Source: Desulfogranum marinum
GTDB taxonomy: Bacteria; Desulfobacterota; Desulfobulbia; Desulfobulbales; Desulfobulbaceae
Reading direction: 5' to 3'
DNA: 64,000 bases
NCBI RefSeq assembly: GCF_016918565.1
Contig: NZ_JAFFQD010000020.1
Span: forward strand, 30,800 to 94,799
How positions within the stretch are numbered: the first letter of the stretch is position 1; each line of letters opens with the position of its first letter. The position numbers were made by a program, and so were the translations under genes. The notes under the pieces are model-generated. The model did not search any database and was not told the DNA's origin. It worked only from the letters and a program-made list of their open reading frames with translations. Below are positions 17,557 through 25,985 of this stretch, piece by piece.

Positions 17557-17584
17557 TTTTCGGTGGGAAATTGTGAGAACTTTA
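17557..17584 (-). promoter_or_regulatory. Candidate sigma-28-like promoter of the flgM operon
   Basis: On the minus strand TAAA (17581-17584) is followed after 16 nt by ACCGAAAA (17557-17564), identical in -10 and spacing to the site before flagellin 1. It lies about 70 nt upstream of the hypothetical gene that leads the flgM-flgN unit. Confidence 0.6.
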
Positions 17585-17736
17585 GTTTTTTTACTGATTT
17601 TTTGGGGAAAAAGATGAAAAAAATAAAGTAAGGATAATGGATTGTAATTCCAGATAAATACGTATGCTATGCAATTTGCTGGTGGTAAGGAGAATATCCT
17701 TGATGGTGTTGAAAAGATAAAAAAGAGTGAATGCAG

Positions 17737-18060
17737 CTATTTATTTTCCTGGTTTAGTTTACTTTGCATCTGTTCGTAAATTTGTTTGGCAAGACCGAGG
17801 CTCTGTTTTTGTGAGACTTGGGTTGCAATTTCCAGGTCGAGCATTTCTTCATAGATTTTTTCGGCATTGGATTTTGGAAACAGCTTTCCTTCAGGTACGC
17901 TTTTCCGCATGGCTTTGAACATGGATTGCACCATGATGGCCTCGAACTCGGCAGCTGCTTTTTTAATGGCTTTGTCATCTTTATTTGTAGAACTGACAGT
18001 TTCCTGTTGTTGTACATGCTGCGCTGCTGCAAATGTGAGTTTCGGGTCAATGGGATTCAT
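17737..18060 (-). CDS. flgJ: Rod-binding protein FlgJ, N-terminal domain only
   Basis: This 107-residue protein corresponds to the rod-binding/capping half of FlgJ: AAAEFEAIMVQSMFKAMRKS, then NAEKIYEEMLDLEIATQVSQ and LGLAKQIYEQM. The C-terminal muramidase domain of enteric FlgJ is absent, as is common in delta- and epsilon-type bacteria, so a separate lytic enzyme must open the peptidoglycan; none is encoded in this window. It starts 15 bp after flgI. Confidence 0.92.
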   Translation of the reverse strand: MNPIDPKLTFAAAQHVQQQETVSSTNKDDKAIKKAAAEFEAIMVQSMFKAMRKSVPEGKLFPKSNAEKIYEEMLDLEIATQVSQKQSLGLAKQIYEQMQSKLNQENK

Positions 18061-18075
18061 GATGTGTATTTCCGA

Positions 18076-19191
18076 TTAAAGGACAACCAGTTCACCTTGA
18101 AGGGCGCCTGCCGCTTTGATAGCTTGAAAAATAGCAATTAAATCGCGAGGAGTGGCACCAATAGCATTGAGAGCTTTTGCTATATCACCGATATTGACAC
18201 CCATCTCTAGGACCACCAGGTTGCCGTCCTCTTCGACGACTTCAATGGTCGTCTGCGGTGCGGCCACCGTTTCACCGGCAGCCAGTGGGTTTGGTTGGGA
18301 TACTTCAATGGATTCGGAAATGACCAGGTTCAGGTTACCATGGGACACTGCTACGGTAGATATGCGTACATCCTGCCCCATAACAATAGTGCCGGTTCGT
18401 TCATTGACCACAATCCTGGCGGGTGTATCCGGAGAGATACTGATGTTCTCGATTTCTGAGATAAAAGAAACCAATCCACCAGGGTAATCGTCAGGTTGTA
18501 TAACCTGGATGGATGTTCCGTCTAGAGACTGGGCTGTGGCGTCACCGAATTGATCGTTGATGGCCTCGGTCATTCTGGTAGCAGTGGTGAAATCTGTTTC
18601 CTTAAGCTGAAACAGAAGATTACCGTCTGTGGGCAGGGCAAAATTAACAGTTCGCTCAATAATAGCACCACCGGCAATACGACCCGCGGTTGGAAAGTTT
18701 TTTTGCACCTGAGCTGCTTTGCCGCCAAAAGAAATGCCACCAACGGCAAGGGGACCCTGAGCAACGGCGTAGGTTTTGCCGTCAGGCCCTTTGAGCGGTG
18801 TCATGAGCAGGTTGCCGCCTGCAAGGCTCGAGGAATCGCCAATGGAGGCCACGTGGATGTCAATAGTTGAACCTGCTCGTGCAAAAGGGGGTAGTTTTGC
18901 GGTGACCATGACCGCTGCCACATTTTTGGTTTTCATTTGGCTAAAGACATCCGGTGTGATGGCCATGCCCATTCTTTTGATCATATTAATCATGGCCTGG
19001 CGGGTGAAAACCGATTTTTTGATGTCGTCTCCGGTTCCGTTGAGCCCTATGACCAGCCCGTAACCCATGAGTTGATTTTCACGGACTCCCTCTATGTTTG
19101 CGAGATCTTTTATGCGTGCTGCTGAAACGGTTTGCACCCATACAGGCAGCAGAATAAAAAGAAGTGTGTATAGTATATATTTTCTTTGCAT
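18076..19191 (-). CDS. flgI: Flagellar P-ring protein FlgI
   Basis: This is a 371-residue P-ring subunit that forms the periplasmic bushing around the rod. It has a Sec signal peptide (YILYTLLFILLPVWVQTVSA) and the family strings RIKDLANIEGVRENQLMGYG, LVIGLNGTGD, NVAAVMVTAKLPPFARAGS and, near the end, LNAIGATPRDLIAIFQAIK. It is full length and sits between flgH and flgJ in the usual order. Its presence implies an outer membrane and a peptidoglycan layer. Confidence 0.97.
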   Translation of the reverse strand: MQRKYILYTLLFILLPVWVQTVSAARIKDLANIEGVRENQLMGYGLVIGLNGTGDDIKKSVFTRQAMINMIKRMGMAITPDVFSQMKTKNVAAVMVTAKLPPFARAGSTIDIHVASIGDSSSLAGGNLLMTPLKGPDGKTYAVAQGPLAVGGISFGGKAAQVQKNFPTAGRIAGGAIIERTVNFALPTDGNLLFQLKETDFTTATRMTEAINDQFGDATAQSLDGTSIQVIQPDDYPGGLVSFISEIENISISPDTPARIVVNERTGTIVMGQDVRISTVAVSHGNLNLVISESIEVSQPNPLAAGETVAAPQTTIEVVEEDGNLVVLEMGVNIGDIAKALNAIGATPRDLIAIFQAIKAAGALQGELVVL

Positions 19192-19202
19192 GGAGAGCCT
19201 CT

Positions 19203-19925
19203 CTAGAAAGGCCAGGTGTTATCCAGAATACGCATCAGCCAGCCTGGTTTCTGTTTGTCTGAAATAGCACCTTTACCGGTATAGGCAATTTGCGCATTAA
19301 GAATATTGCCGGAATCTATGGTGTTGGCGGCAGTTATATCAAATGACCTGACAATACCTGTAAGATAAATAATCTGGTTTTCATTGTTCACCGTAACCGA
19401 TTTGCCGCCGCGGATTTTCATGTTTCCGTTAGGGTAGACCTCAATCACCTGGGTGGTAAGGGTTGCAACCAGATCCTCGCTTCTGGTCGTTTTTCCACCC
19501 CCCTTAAATTCATTGCTCAGGTTGGCTTCCACAAGAGAAGACATATTCAAATTAGGGTTGTTCTCTTCAAACACCTTTTCATAGCCAAACAGAGTGGGAA
19601 TCCCGGCAGTCATACTTGATTCCCGGTCAGTCTCTGTGGTTGCTTCTTTGGATGCACTGGCCTCTTCCTGAATGATCACTGTAACAATATCACCTACGGT
19701 TCTGGCCCTGATATCAGCAAGCCAGTTCCCTTCATCTCCTGTCCATAAGGTGCCTGGCGATTGTGGTTGCGGAGCCTTTACTACAGGTGCTTCCAGTGGT
19801 TCGGGAATGGAAACTACTTCAGGATTAGGATTACTGCAGCCTGAAAGAAAAAGGGCCAACACCGCACACAGCAGGAACAGGTTGGATAATGGGAATGAAT
19901 AGTTCGTCTTGTGTATATATTTCAT
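19203..19925 (-). CDS. flgH: Flagellar L-ring lipoprotein FlgH
   Basis: This is a 240-residue L-ring subunit anchored in the outer membrane. The start is the ATG at 19923-19925 (MKYIHKTNYS), giving a lipoprotein signal peptide with lipobox LSGC; the longer frame would bury the signal. Family features are GTLWTGDEGNWLADIRARTV, GDIVTVIIQE, VYPNGNMKIRG and TGIVRSFDI. It starts one base after the flgA stop and precedes flgI by 11 bp. Confidence 0.95.
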   Translation of the reverse strand: MKYIHKTNYSFPLSNLFLLCAVLALFLSGCSNPNPEVVSIPEPLEAPVVKAPQPQSPGTLWTGDEGNWLADIRARTVGDIVTVIIQEEASASKEATTETDRESSMTAGIPTLFGYEKVFEENNPNLNMSSLVEANLSNEFKGGGKTTRSEDLVATLTTQVIEVYPNGNMKIRGGKSVTVNNENQIIYLTGIVRSFDITAANTIDSGNILNAQIAYTGKGAISDKQKPGWLMRILDNTWPF

Positions 19926-19926
19926 C

Positions 19927-20883
19927 TTAAAACTCCACGGAAACCATTCCCGGGCCTTCGACCCGTGCATAAATAAGCTTGTTTGAGCGCATGTTTTTTA
20001 CCCGAATGGTGTCACCGATTATCCCGGCTGACCTGGCAACGCCCTTGGTGGAGATTCTGAGATGCCCTTTGCCGGCAATAACTTTTACCATGTCTCCGCT
20101 CGCGATCACAGGTGGGGCGGTAATATGATCTTGTTCGACCACTTTACCGGAGCCGATGGTTCTAACTGCCTGCATGCCGATAACATCTTCAGGTCTGTAA
20201 ACAGGATGGTCTGCGGCAACAATATTTTTACGTTTCATGATTATTTGCTCGGCTTTGATGACCGTTCCCTTCCGTATGGTATCTGCGGCCACGGCAATAT
20301 CAGTAAGGATCTCAATTCGACCACGTACCGTACAGTTATTGGCTGGTTTGCCGTCGACTTTAAAGAAAATGGAAAAGCTTGAACTGTCAACGATAGTGGG
20401 ACGTGACGGTGTGACACGCCACGAGAGCTCTCCGTATGGCAGGAAGAGTTCAGCAGGAGCACGCATGGAGGTGAAGCGTATATCACCGTTGGGCAATCTT
20501 TGTTTGTTGTCAGCCAGGAATTGGGCAATGATTTGGTAGAGTTGATCGGCGGTAATTTTTATTGTCCGGCGCTGCACTACAACTTCTCGTGTGCCAGTCC
20601 AGTGAACGTCTGCGGCCTGAGGATTATTGCGGAGCGAGGTGATGACCAAAGGGGTCTGCAGTGTTTTTTTTTGTCCAAGGGCCGGGGAGTTGGCAATTAC
20701 CAGCCGGCCTAAGGCCTGTCCTGCTTGGTCGGTTGAGGAAATGTGTGCAATATCGCCAAGCAGTATCTTGTCACCGGTTACGGTTGCCTGTTCGGTAAAG
20801 GTAACTGTCAGTGTTGCCGACGCCGGTGCAACAAGGAGCAACAAAAGAAAAATGCTATGCGATAACCCGAGAATATACTTCAT
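19927..20883 (-). CDS. flgA: Flagellar P-ring assembly chaperone FlgA
   Basis: This is a 318-residue periplasmic chaperone for FlgI. It has a signal peptide (IFLLLLLVAPASA), an N-terminal region with a beta-rich fold, and the C-terminal SAF/ChapFlgA domain: IRKGTVIKAEQIIMKRKNI, then DVIGMQAVRTIGSGKVVEQD and GDMVKVIAGKGHLRISTKGV. It is placed between flgG and flgH, the usual delta-proteobacterial order. Confidence 0.93.
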   Translation of the reverse strand: MKYILGLSHSIFLLLLLVAPASATLTVTFTEQATVTGDKILLGDIAHISSTDQAGQALGRLVIANSPALGQKKTLQTPLVITSLRNNPQAADVHWTGTREVVVQRRTIKITADQLYQIIAQFLADNKQRLPNGDIRFTSMRAPAELFLPYGELSWRVTPSRPTIVDSSSFSIFFKVDGKPANNCTVRGRIEILTDIAVAADTIRKGTVIKAEQIIMKRKNIVAADHPVYRPEDVIGMQAVRTIGSGKVVEQDHITAPPVIASGDMVKVIAGKGHLRISTKGVARSAGIIGDTIRVKNMRSNKLIYARVEGPGMVSVEF

Positions 20884-20890
20884 ATGCGCC

Positions 20891-21670
20891 TTACATGTTG
20901 TTAACGGTTTGCATCATTTCATCGGAGGTAGAGACAACATTAGAGTTGATCTCAAACGCCCTCTGGGTTGTAATCATATGGGCTAATTCTTCGACCAGGT
21001 TGACGTTGGAGTTTTCGACAAAACCCTGGAGCAGCAGACCATAACCATCACTACCAGGGGTGCCGATGGCTGCAACGCCGGAACTGTCTGTTTCTCGAAA
21101 GAGATTACGGCCAATGGCAACCAGGCCGGCGTCATTGACAAAATTTGCCAAGTCAATATTGCCAAGCTCTGTAGATTCGGTATCATCCCCCAAAATGGCA
21201 CTGACCACGCCTGTCTCTGAGATGGTTACCTCATTGGCATCTTCCGGGATAACGATCTCCGGTTGGATTGGATAACCGTCAGAGGTGGTCATCCGGCCGT
21301 CACCGTCAAGCTTAAAGTTACCTGCCCTGGTATAAGCGGTGTTGCCGTTGGGGAGATCGACCTGGAAAAAGCCTGTGCCTTCAATGGCCACGTCGAGTTG
21401 GTTGTCGGTCTGAATCAGGTCGCCTGTGGTGAAAACTTTTGTTACTGCACCTGTTTTCACCCCCAGGCCGACCTGTATACCTGTTGGTGATTTTGTATCG
21501 TCTGAAGTGGGGCTCCCCGGTACTTTCATGATTTGGTAGAGCAGATCCTGGAAATCCGCACGGCTTTTTTTAAATCCTGTTGTCGAAACATTTGCCAGAT
21601 TGTTGGCAATAACGTCCAGGTTCAGGTTCTGAGCCGACATGCCGGTGGTTGCTGTCCAGAGTGATCGCAT
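20891..21670 (-). CDS. flgG: Distal rod protein FlgG
   Basis: This 259-residue rod subunit begins MRSLWTATTGMSAQNLNLDV and contains IANNLANVSTTGFKKSRADFQ, the FlgG pattern. The C-terminus LVEELAHMITTQRAFEINSN, then VVSTSDEMMQTVNNM, is typical. Residues around 45-65 (YQIMKVPGSPTSDD) match the FlgG-specific insert that makes the rod straight. It follows flgF by 51 bp. Confidence 0.97.
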   Translation of the reverse strand: MRSLWTATTGMSAQNLNLDVIANNLANVSTTGFKKSRADFQDLLYQIMKVPGSPTSDDTKSPTGIQVGLGVKTGAVTKVFTTGDLIQTDNQLDVAIEGTGFFQVDLPNGNTAYTRAGNFKLDGDGRMTTSDGYPIQPEIVIPEDANEVTISETGVVSAILGDDTESTELGNIDLANFVNDAGLVAIGRNLFRETDSSGVAAIGTPGSDGYGLLLQGFVENSNVNLVEELAHMITTQRAFEINSNVVSTSDEMMQTVNNM

Positions 21671-21721
21671 AGTATGCCTCTTTGTGCAGTAATATCTGCA
21701 TAAGTAGTATGTTTTTGCCTG

Positions 21722-22459
21722 TTAGCTTATAGAACCAAGTTCGTCCTGCTTGTCGCCAAGGGTTGAGTAACTTTCCATTATTTTGAGGTCTGCTTCAAAT
21801 TTCCGCTGGGTATTTATCATCAGTGCCATTTCTTCCATCATGTTGACATTGGAGGTTTCAAGGCTACCCTGCACCACGCGAAAATTTTCAAGCCCCTGAT
21901 CCGTTCCCCCCTGTTCAAGCTGGAACAAAGAGTTGCCGACCTGTTTCAACAGGTTTTCATCGTTGACGGAATACAGTTGAACCTGGTTGTCCGTGGCAAC
22001 ACCATTAACCGCTATATTGCCGTTGTCGTCGATGGAGATGATTTTGCCGGCAGCATCCTGAAGCTGCAAAGGCTGGTTGCCTCCGGCAAGGAGGTTGAAC
22101 CCGTCTTCGGTTTTCACCATACCGTTTTCGTCCAGCATAAAGTGACCAGCCCTGGTGTAGAAAGTATCGTCTCCTTTTCTGATTTTGAAAAATCCCTCAC
22201 CGGCAATGGCAAGGTCAAGTTCTCTGCCCGTCTCCCGCACCCCTCCCTGATCAAAATCAGTGCCTATTTTTCGAATGCGCGAGTAATTTATGCCTCCGGC
22301 GTCAGTAACTTGTTTGGCATCGTTGAGTACAGATTCAAAGCTAATGCGATTTTTTTTAAAGCCAGTGGTGCTCACGTTAGCAAGGTTTGCAGCGATATTG
22401 CCCATAGCCTGTTCTCTTGCAAGGGCACCACTGAGCGCGCTGTATTTTCCGGAGACCAT
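21722..22459 (-). CDS. flgF: Proximal rod protein FlgF
   Basis: This is a 245-residue rod subunit with the N-terminal motif GNIAANLANVSTTGFKKNRI and the C-terminus EEMALMINTQRKFEADLKIM. Of the two adjacent rod genes it is the less conserved, upstream one, which is the FlgF position. Candidate promoters of both sigma-54-like (22534-22549) and sigma-28-like (22495-22522) types precede it, and no terminator separates flgF to flgJ. Confidence 0.93.
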   Translation of the reverse strand: MVSGKYSALSGALAREQAMGNIAANLANVSTTGFKKNRISFESVLNDAKQVTDAGGINYSRIRKIGTDFDQGGVRETGRELDLAIAGEGFFKIRKGDDTFYTRAGHFMLDENGMVKTEDGFNLLAGGNQPLQLQDAAGKIISIDDNGNIAVNGVATDNQVQLYSVNDENLLKQVGNSLFQLEQGGTDQGLENFRVVQGSLETSNVNMMEEMALMINTQRKFEADLKIMESYSTLGDKQDELGSIS

Positions 22460-22494
22460 GATTTTACCTAGTGAATATTGATAGTCATGTAATT

Positions 22495-22522
22495 ATATCG
22501 GCATGTAGGGCTGTTTCCTTAA
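22495..22522 (-). promoter_or_regulatory. Candidate sigma-28-like promoter of flgF
   Basis: On the minus strand TTAA (22519-22522) is followed after 16 nt by GCCGATAT (22495-22502), seven of eight matches to the sigma-28 -10. Rod genes are usually earlier than sigma-28 genes, so this may be a secondary promoter. Confidence 0.45.
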
Positions 22523-22533
22523 GCGCACATGGC

Positions 22534-22549
22534 AGCAATTCTTTTCCCG
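22534..22549 (-). promoter_or_regulatory. Candidate sigma-54-like promoter of flgF
   Basis: On the minus strand CGGGAAAAGAATTGCT keeps the invariant GG-N10-GC spacing and a perfect TTGCT -12 box, but the -24 box departs from TGGCAC after GG. It would give a leader of about 60 nt. Confidence 0.35.
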
Positions 22550-22575
22550 GCAAAGAAAAACAGCACCACGAACGA

Positions 22576-22998
22576 TCAGGTGGAAGAGTTGGGCTTTGTC
22601 ATAGAATGCAGGTTCATCAGTTGGCTTGCTTCAACTGTTGAGATGCTAAGAACAGATGCAATCTCCTCTTTGCTTAGTCCCTGGGATATCAGTTTTTTAA
22701 AGATAGTGTATTTTTCCGGCGGTGGTTGGTGGATTCTTGCCTGATTGAGTAATCTTGGGACCTGAAACTCTGTGGTCAATGAGGCCTTGTCCAGCGATTG
22801 TCTAAACGTGGGAGTCGACGCAACTCGGTTGTCGGTCGCCAGTGCCTGGTTGAGCTTTCTTTCGAGGCGTTTGATCTGCTTTTTATCACGGGATGGAGAT
22901 GCTGTATTTTTTTTCTTTTGTAAAAGAGCAATAACGATAAGACTGAGGCAGAAACCAAGAAGGGTGCTGCAGATAACTAAAGCTATACTATTATTCAT
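22576..22998 (-). CDS. Membrane-anchored hypothetical with a helix-turn-helix-like C-terminus
   Basis: This is a 140-residue protein. It has one N-terminal transmembrane segment (SIALVICSTLLGFCLSLIVI), a basic coiled region (RDKKQIKRLERKLNQA) and a C-terminal stretch LISQGLSKEEIASVLSISTV that looks like a small helix-turn-helix or DUF2802-type tail. Similar small proteins often follow fliA in flagellar loci. It starts 69 bp after fliA and is probably the last gene of the motA-to-fliA unit. I do not know its function. Confidence 0.7.
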   Translation of the reverse strand: MNNSIALVICSTLLGFCLSLIVIALLQKKKNTASPSRDKKQIKRLERKLNQALATDNRVASTPTFRQSLDKASLTTEFQVPRLLNQARIHQPPPEKYTIFKKLISQGLSKEEIASVLSISTVEASQLMNLHSMTKPNSST

Positions 22999-23067
22999 GC
23001 CGGCTCCTCCGGAAGTAGAGTGCTTGAGTGACCTGAAAAAATAAATTTTTCAAAACGCCCATAGTAC

Positions 23068-23799
23068 TTAATCCATTACGTCGGAATTAAGCAGTTTAAC
23101 CCTCAGTTTCAGCAGTGCCTGGCTATGGAGCTGAGAGACCCTGCCTTCGGAAACACTGATGACTTCGGCAATTTCCTTTTGGGTCAGTTCTTCATAATAA
23201 TAAAGTGCTATGACCAGACGTTCCTTTTCTGAGAGTTCCTCTAGTATTTCTGCTAAAAGATAGGTTAATTCTTCTTGTTCAATAATATCGGTAGGGGTCG
23301 GGCCGCCGATATCTTCCAGGGCATCCAGAAAGTTTCTGCCTTCCTCACTGTGATCCAGGGTTTCGTGGAGGCTGACACATCCCAAATGGCTGACCTGGCT
23401 CAATATGGATTGGTATTCGTCCAGCGTTATGTTCATCGCCTGGGCCATTTCTTCCTCATTGGGGGATCGCCCAAGTCGGCGTTCAAGACCGAGCATTGTC
23501 TGGGTAAGTTGGTTTTGTTTCTCCCGCATGGTGCGCGAAAACCAGTCAAGCTTTCGCATTTCATCTAAAATGGCCCCACGCATACGGTATTCGGCAAAGG
23601 TCTTAAACTTAACGCCCTTGGAACTGTCAAATCTTTTGGCTGCATCTGTCAGGCCGATCATGGCTGCACTGGTCATGTCGTCCTTGGTCATAAACGACGG
23701 AACCTGCGATACCATTCGCTGTACAACCAGTTCAATCAGAGGCAGGTTGTCCCGAATCATTTCGGATCGGTTATCAAGTGGGGGGACCGGTGGATACAT
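23068..23799 (-). CDS. fliA: Flagellar sigma factor FliA (sigma-28)
   Basis: This is a 243-residue sigma factor for late flagellar genes. Region 2 includes LIELVVQRM, SAAMIGLTDAAKRFDSSKGV and KFKTFAEYRMRGAILDEMRK. Region 4 ends EELTQKEIAEVISVSEGRVS with QLHSQALLKL. I placed the start at the ATG at 23797-23799. A TTG at 23838 is possible, but neither has a clear ribosome binding site, so coupling to flhG translation is likely. Its partner FlgM and several matching promoters lie in this window. Confidence 0.95.
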   Translation of the reverse strand: MYPPVPPLDNRSEMIRDNLPLIELVVQRMVSQVPSFMTKDDMTSAAMIGLTDAAKRFDSSKGVKFKTFAEYRMRGAILDEMRKLDWFSRTMREKQNQLTQTMLGLERRLGRSPNEEEMAQAMNITLDEYQSILSQVSHLGCVSLHETLDHSEEGRNFLDALEDIGGPTPTDIIEQEELTYLLAEILEELSEKERLVIALYYYEELTQKEIAEVISVSEGRVSQLHSQALLKLRVKLLNSDVMD

Positions 23800-23824
23800 A
23801 TATATCAAATAAATATTTGTTGTT

Positions 23825-24724
23825 TTATTTGGCGCCAAAGTCCAGCAGTCGCTTCCAGAAAAACTGGATTGAACCTTTGGGTTCCAGGCTTTGTGGTTCC
23901 TGCATGATCGTACGTGCTAAGGCTTCAAATGCCATGCTGGTTTTTGATTCGGGGTACAATTCAACCAAAACCTGTTGTTTACGTATAGCGTCAATCATCA
24001 TTTTGTCACGGGGGATTGAGCCGATATAATCAATGGATATGTCAAGATATCGATTGGCGACCATGGTCAGCTTTCGATACACATCCAGTGCTTCCTCTTC
24101 GTTTTTTATAAAATTAACAATCAGGTTAAAGTGCTTTTCGTGATACTGAGTGGAGAGCAGTTTCATCAGAGCATAGGCATCGGTAATTGCTGTTGGTTCA
24201 GGGGTGGTGACCACCAGGATTTCATGGGCAGCTGTATTGAAGTAGGTGACATTTTCCGATATGCCGGCTTCGGTGTCGATGAGCACAAAATCAAAGTCAT
24301 TGTGCATTGCATCCAGTGCTTCTAAAAGCCGCATTTTTTCGTGAGCATCCAGCCTGGTGAAACGTTGCACTCCTGAACCGGCAGGTAGAATTTTAATCCC
24401 CTTGGGTCCTTCAACCAGGATTTCATCGAGCTCCTGTTCGCCGGAGAAGAAGTGGTTGAGGTTATGCCCCGGTGCAAGGCCAAAGACAACATCTATATTG
24501 GCCAGCCCTAGATCCGCATCAAGTATAAGAACGCGTTTTCCCATTTTCGCCAGCAATACTGCGGTGTTGGCAACCACTGCCGTCTTGCCGACACCGCCTT
24601 TGCCACTGGTGACGGCAAATACTCTTGTGGTTTGATGGGGGGGAGGTGTGTCGGAATTTTCCTGTGTATTCATAGCCCGCAGGGTATCAGCCTGGTCTAA
24701 TGGGCGTATCGGGTGATCAGCCAT
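23825..24724 (-). CDS. flhG: Flagellar number regulator FlhG (FleN/YlxH), MinD-like ATPase
   Basis: This is a 299-residue MinD/ParA-type ATPase with a deviant Walker A GKGGVGKT at residues 41-48, a DADLGLANIDVVFGL signature-strand region and VLIDTEAGISENVTYF. FlhG restricts flagellar number and stimulates the FlhF GTPase. It overlaps flhF by 8 nt and precedes fliA, the standard order in polarly flagellated bacteria. A C-terminal amphipathic helix (KGSIQFFWKRLLDFG) fits membrane association. Confidence 0.93.
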   Translation of the reverse strand: MADHPIRPLDQADTLRAMNTQENSDTPPPHQTTRVFAVTSGKGGVGKTAVVANTAVLLAKMGKRVLILDADLGLANIDVVFGLAPGHNLNHFFSGEQELDEILVEGPKGIKILPAGSGVQRFTRLDAHEKMRLLEALDAMHNDFDFVLIDTEAGISENVTYFNTAAHEILVVTTPEPTAITDAYALMKLLSTQYHEKHFNLIVNFIKNEEEALDVYRKLTMVANRYLDISIDYIGSIPRDKMMIDAIRKQQVLVELYPESKTSMAFEALARTIMQEPQSLEPKGSIQFFWKRLLDFGAK

Positions 24725-25985
24725 TATGCAGGGTCCTGTGATCGTTCACGATAAAGTTTGCTATTGTTGCCGGATTAGGAGTGATTATATCTTCCGGTAC
24801 CCGTTGACCATTGGTTAAAAACGAAAGTGGGGTACTGTTTTGACTATGGATGTTGGCAATGACACCCAGCTGGTCACATTCATCAATTTTGCTGAAGATA
24901 AAAGTTTTGAGAGGGAGAATGCTGAACTTTTCTATGGTCTCTGCCAGTTCACGGTCTCTGGTTCCTGCAGAGAGCAGGAGATGGTTTTCAATGGCATGCC
25001 GTGGATCAAGAAAACTTGCCATTTCGGCAAGGTCATGGGTATTTTTAGGACTTCTTCCTGCGGTGTCGATTAAAATGAGATCATAGTCCTGGTATTTTCT
25101 TAACGCCTGGCCGACTTCTTGCGGTTTAATGATGACTTCCACCGGAAGTCGCATGATCTCTCCATACACTTTGAGTTGCTCCACAGCCGCAATCCGGTAA
25201 GTATCGATGGTGATGAGTGCAATCTTGCCGCCGAACTTGTTCAGGTAATTGGCAGCCATTTTGGCAATGGTTGTGGTCTTGCCTACCCCTGTGGGACCAA
25301 CCAAACTGATCCGCAGTTGCCTGTTCAGTTTCTGCTGCAACAGTTTTTCGGTGTTAAACATTTTTGTCATGGCTGCCTTGAGAGCCGATTCCGGGTCAAT
25401 AGGCTCTCCGGTCACACTGGTACGCAGTATCTCTTTTGCCTGTTCAGCAACCGTTATGGCAGTTGTATGATTGATGCCGCAACAGGTTAATCTTTTATAA
25501 AGAAAGTCATTGTCAGGTTGAGTGTTGTTTGTAAATTCCGGTTCAATATAAGGCTTTTGATGAACCGTTGCCGCCTGGATGGTTGTTACCTGCTGGGTCA
25601 GCCCGGCAATGGTATTTTTTAAGTTTTCGATTTCATCTTTCAGCTCGCTGGATGCAGGGGCTGCTTCTACAGCGGCTGGAGCAGGATCTTGTCGAGGAGT
25701 ATCCCACAGGTTTTCGTAGGTGAGATCATCCTCAGGAGGAGAAGGTTCTTTGTGTTGTCGTATTTTGTCGTGCTTTGGATAGGAACTATTCGGTTGAGCA
25801 TCTTTTTCCGGCCAGTCATTATCAATGGCAGCTGTAATTTCCAGCAACGGCTTAGCCATTATTCCCAGTTTACCACCACGCCTGATGGTACGAGTGGAGA
25901 GAATGAGCGCGTCCGGGCCAAAGGCATCCTTGACCTGCTTCAACCCACTTGTCATGTCTGTCGCTTCAAAGACCTTAACTTGCAT
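24717..25985 (-). CDS. flhF: Flagellar placement GTPase FlhF (SRP family)
   Basis: This is a 422-residue SRP-type GTPase that marks the flagellar pole. The N-terminal B-domain (VKVFEATDMTSGLKQVKDAF, then GPDALILSTRTIRRGG) is followed by a low-complexity linker, an N-domain and the G-domain with GPTGVGKTTT at residues 230-239, DTYRIAAVEQLKVYGEIM and LILIDTAGRSP. It overlaps flhA by 11 nt and flhG by 8 nt, so the three are tightly coupled. With flhG it points to polar rather than peritrichous flagella. Confidence 0.95.
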   Translation of the reverse strand: MQVKVFEATDMTSGLKQVKDAFGPDALILSTRTIRRGGKLGIMAKPLLEITAAIDNDWPEKDAQPNSSYPKHDKIRQHKEPSPPEDDLTYENLWDTPRQDPAPAAVEAAPASSELKDEIENLKNTIAGLTQQVTTIQAATVHQKPYIEPEFTNNTQPDNDFLYKRLTCCGINHTTAITVAEQAKEILRTSVTGEPIDPESALKAAMTKMFNTEKLLQQKLNRQLRISLVGPTGVGKTTTIAKMAANYLNKFGGKIALITIDTYRIAAVEQLKVYGEIMRLPVEVIIKPQEVGQALRKYQDYDLILIDTAGRSPKNTHDLAEMASFLDPRHAIENHLLLSAGTRDRELAETIEKFSILPLKTFIFSKIDECDQLGVIANIHSQNSTPLSFLTNGQRVPEDIITPNPATIANFIVNDHRTLHNG

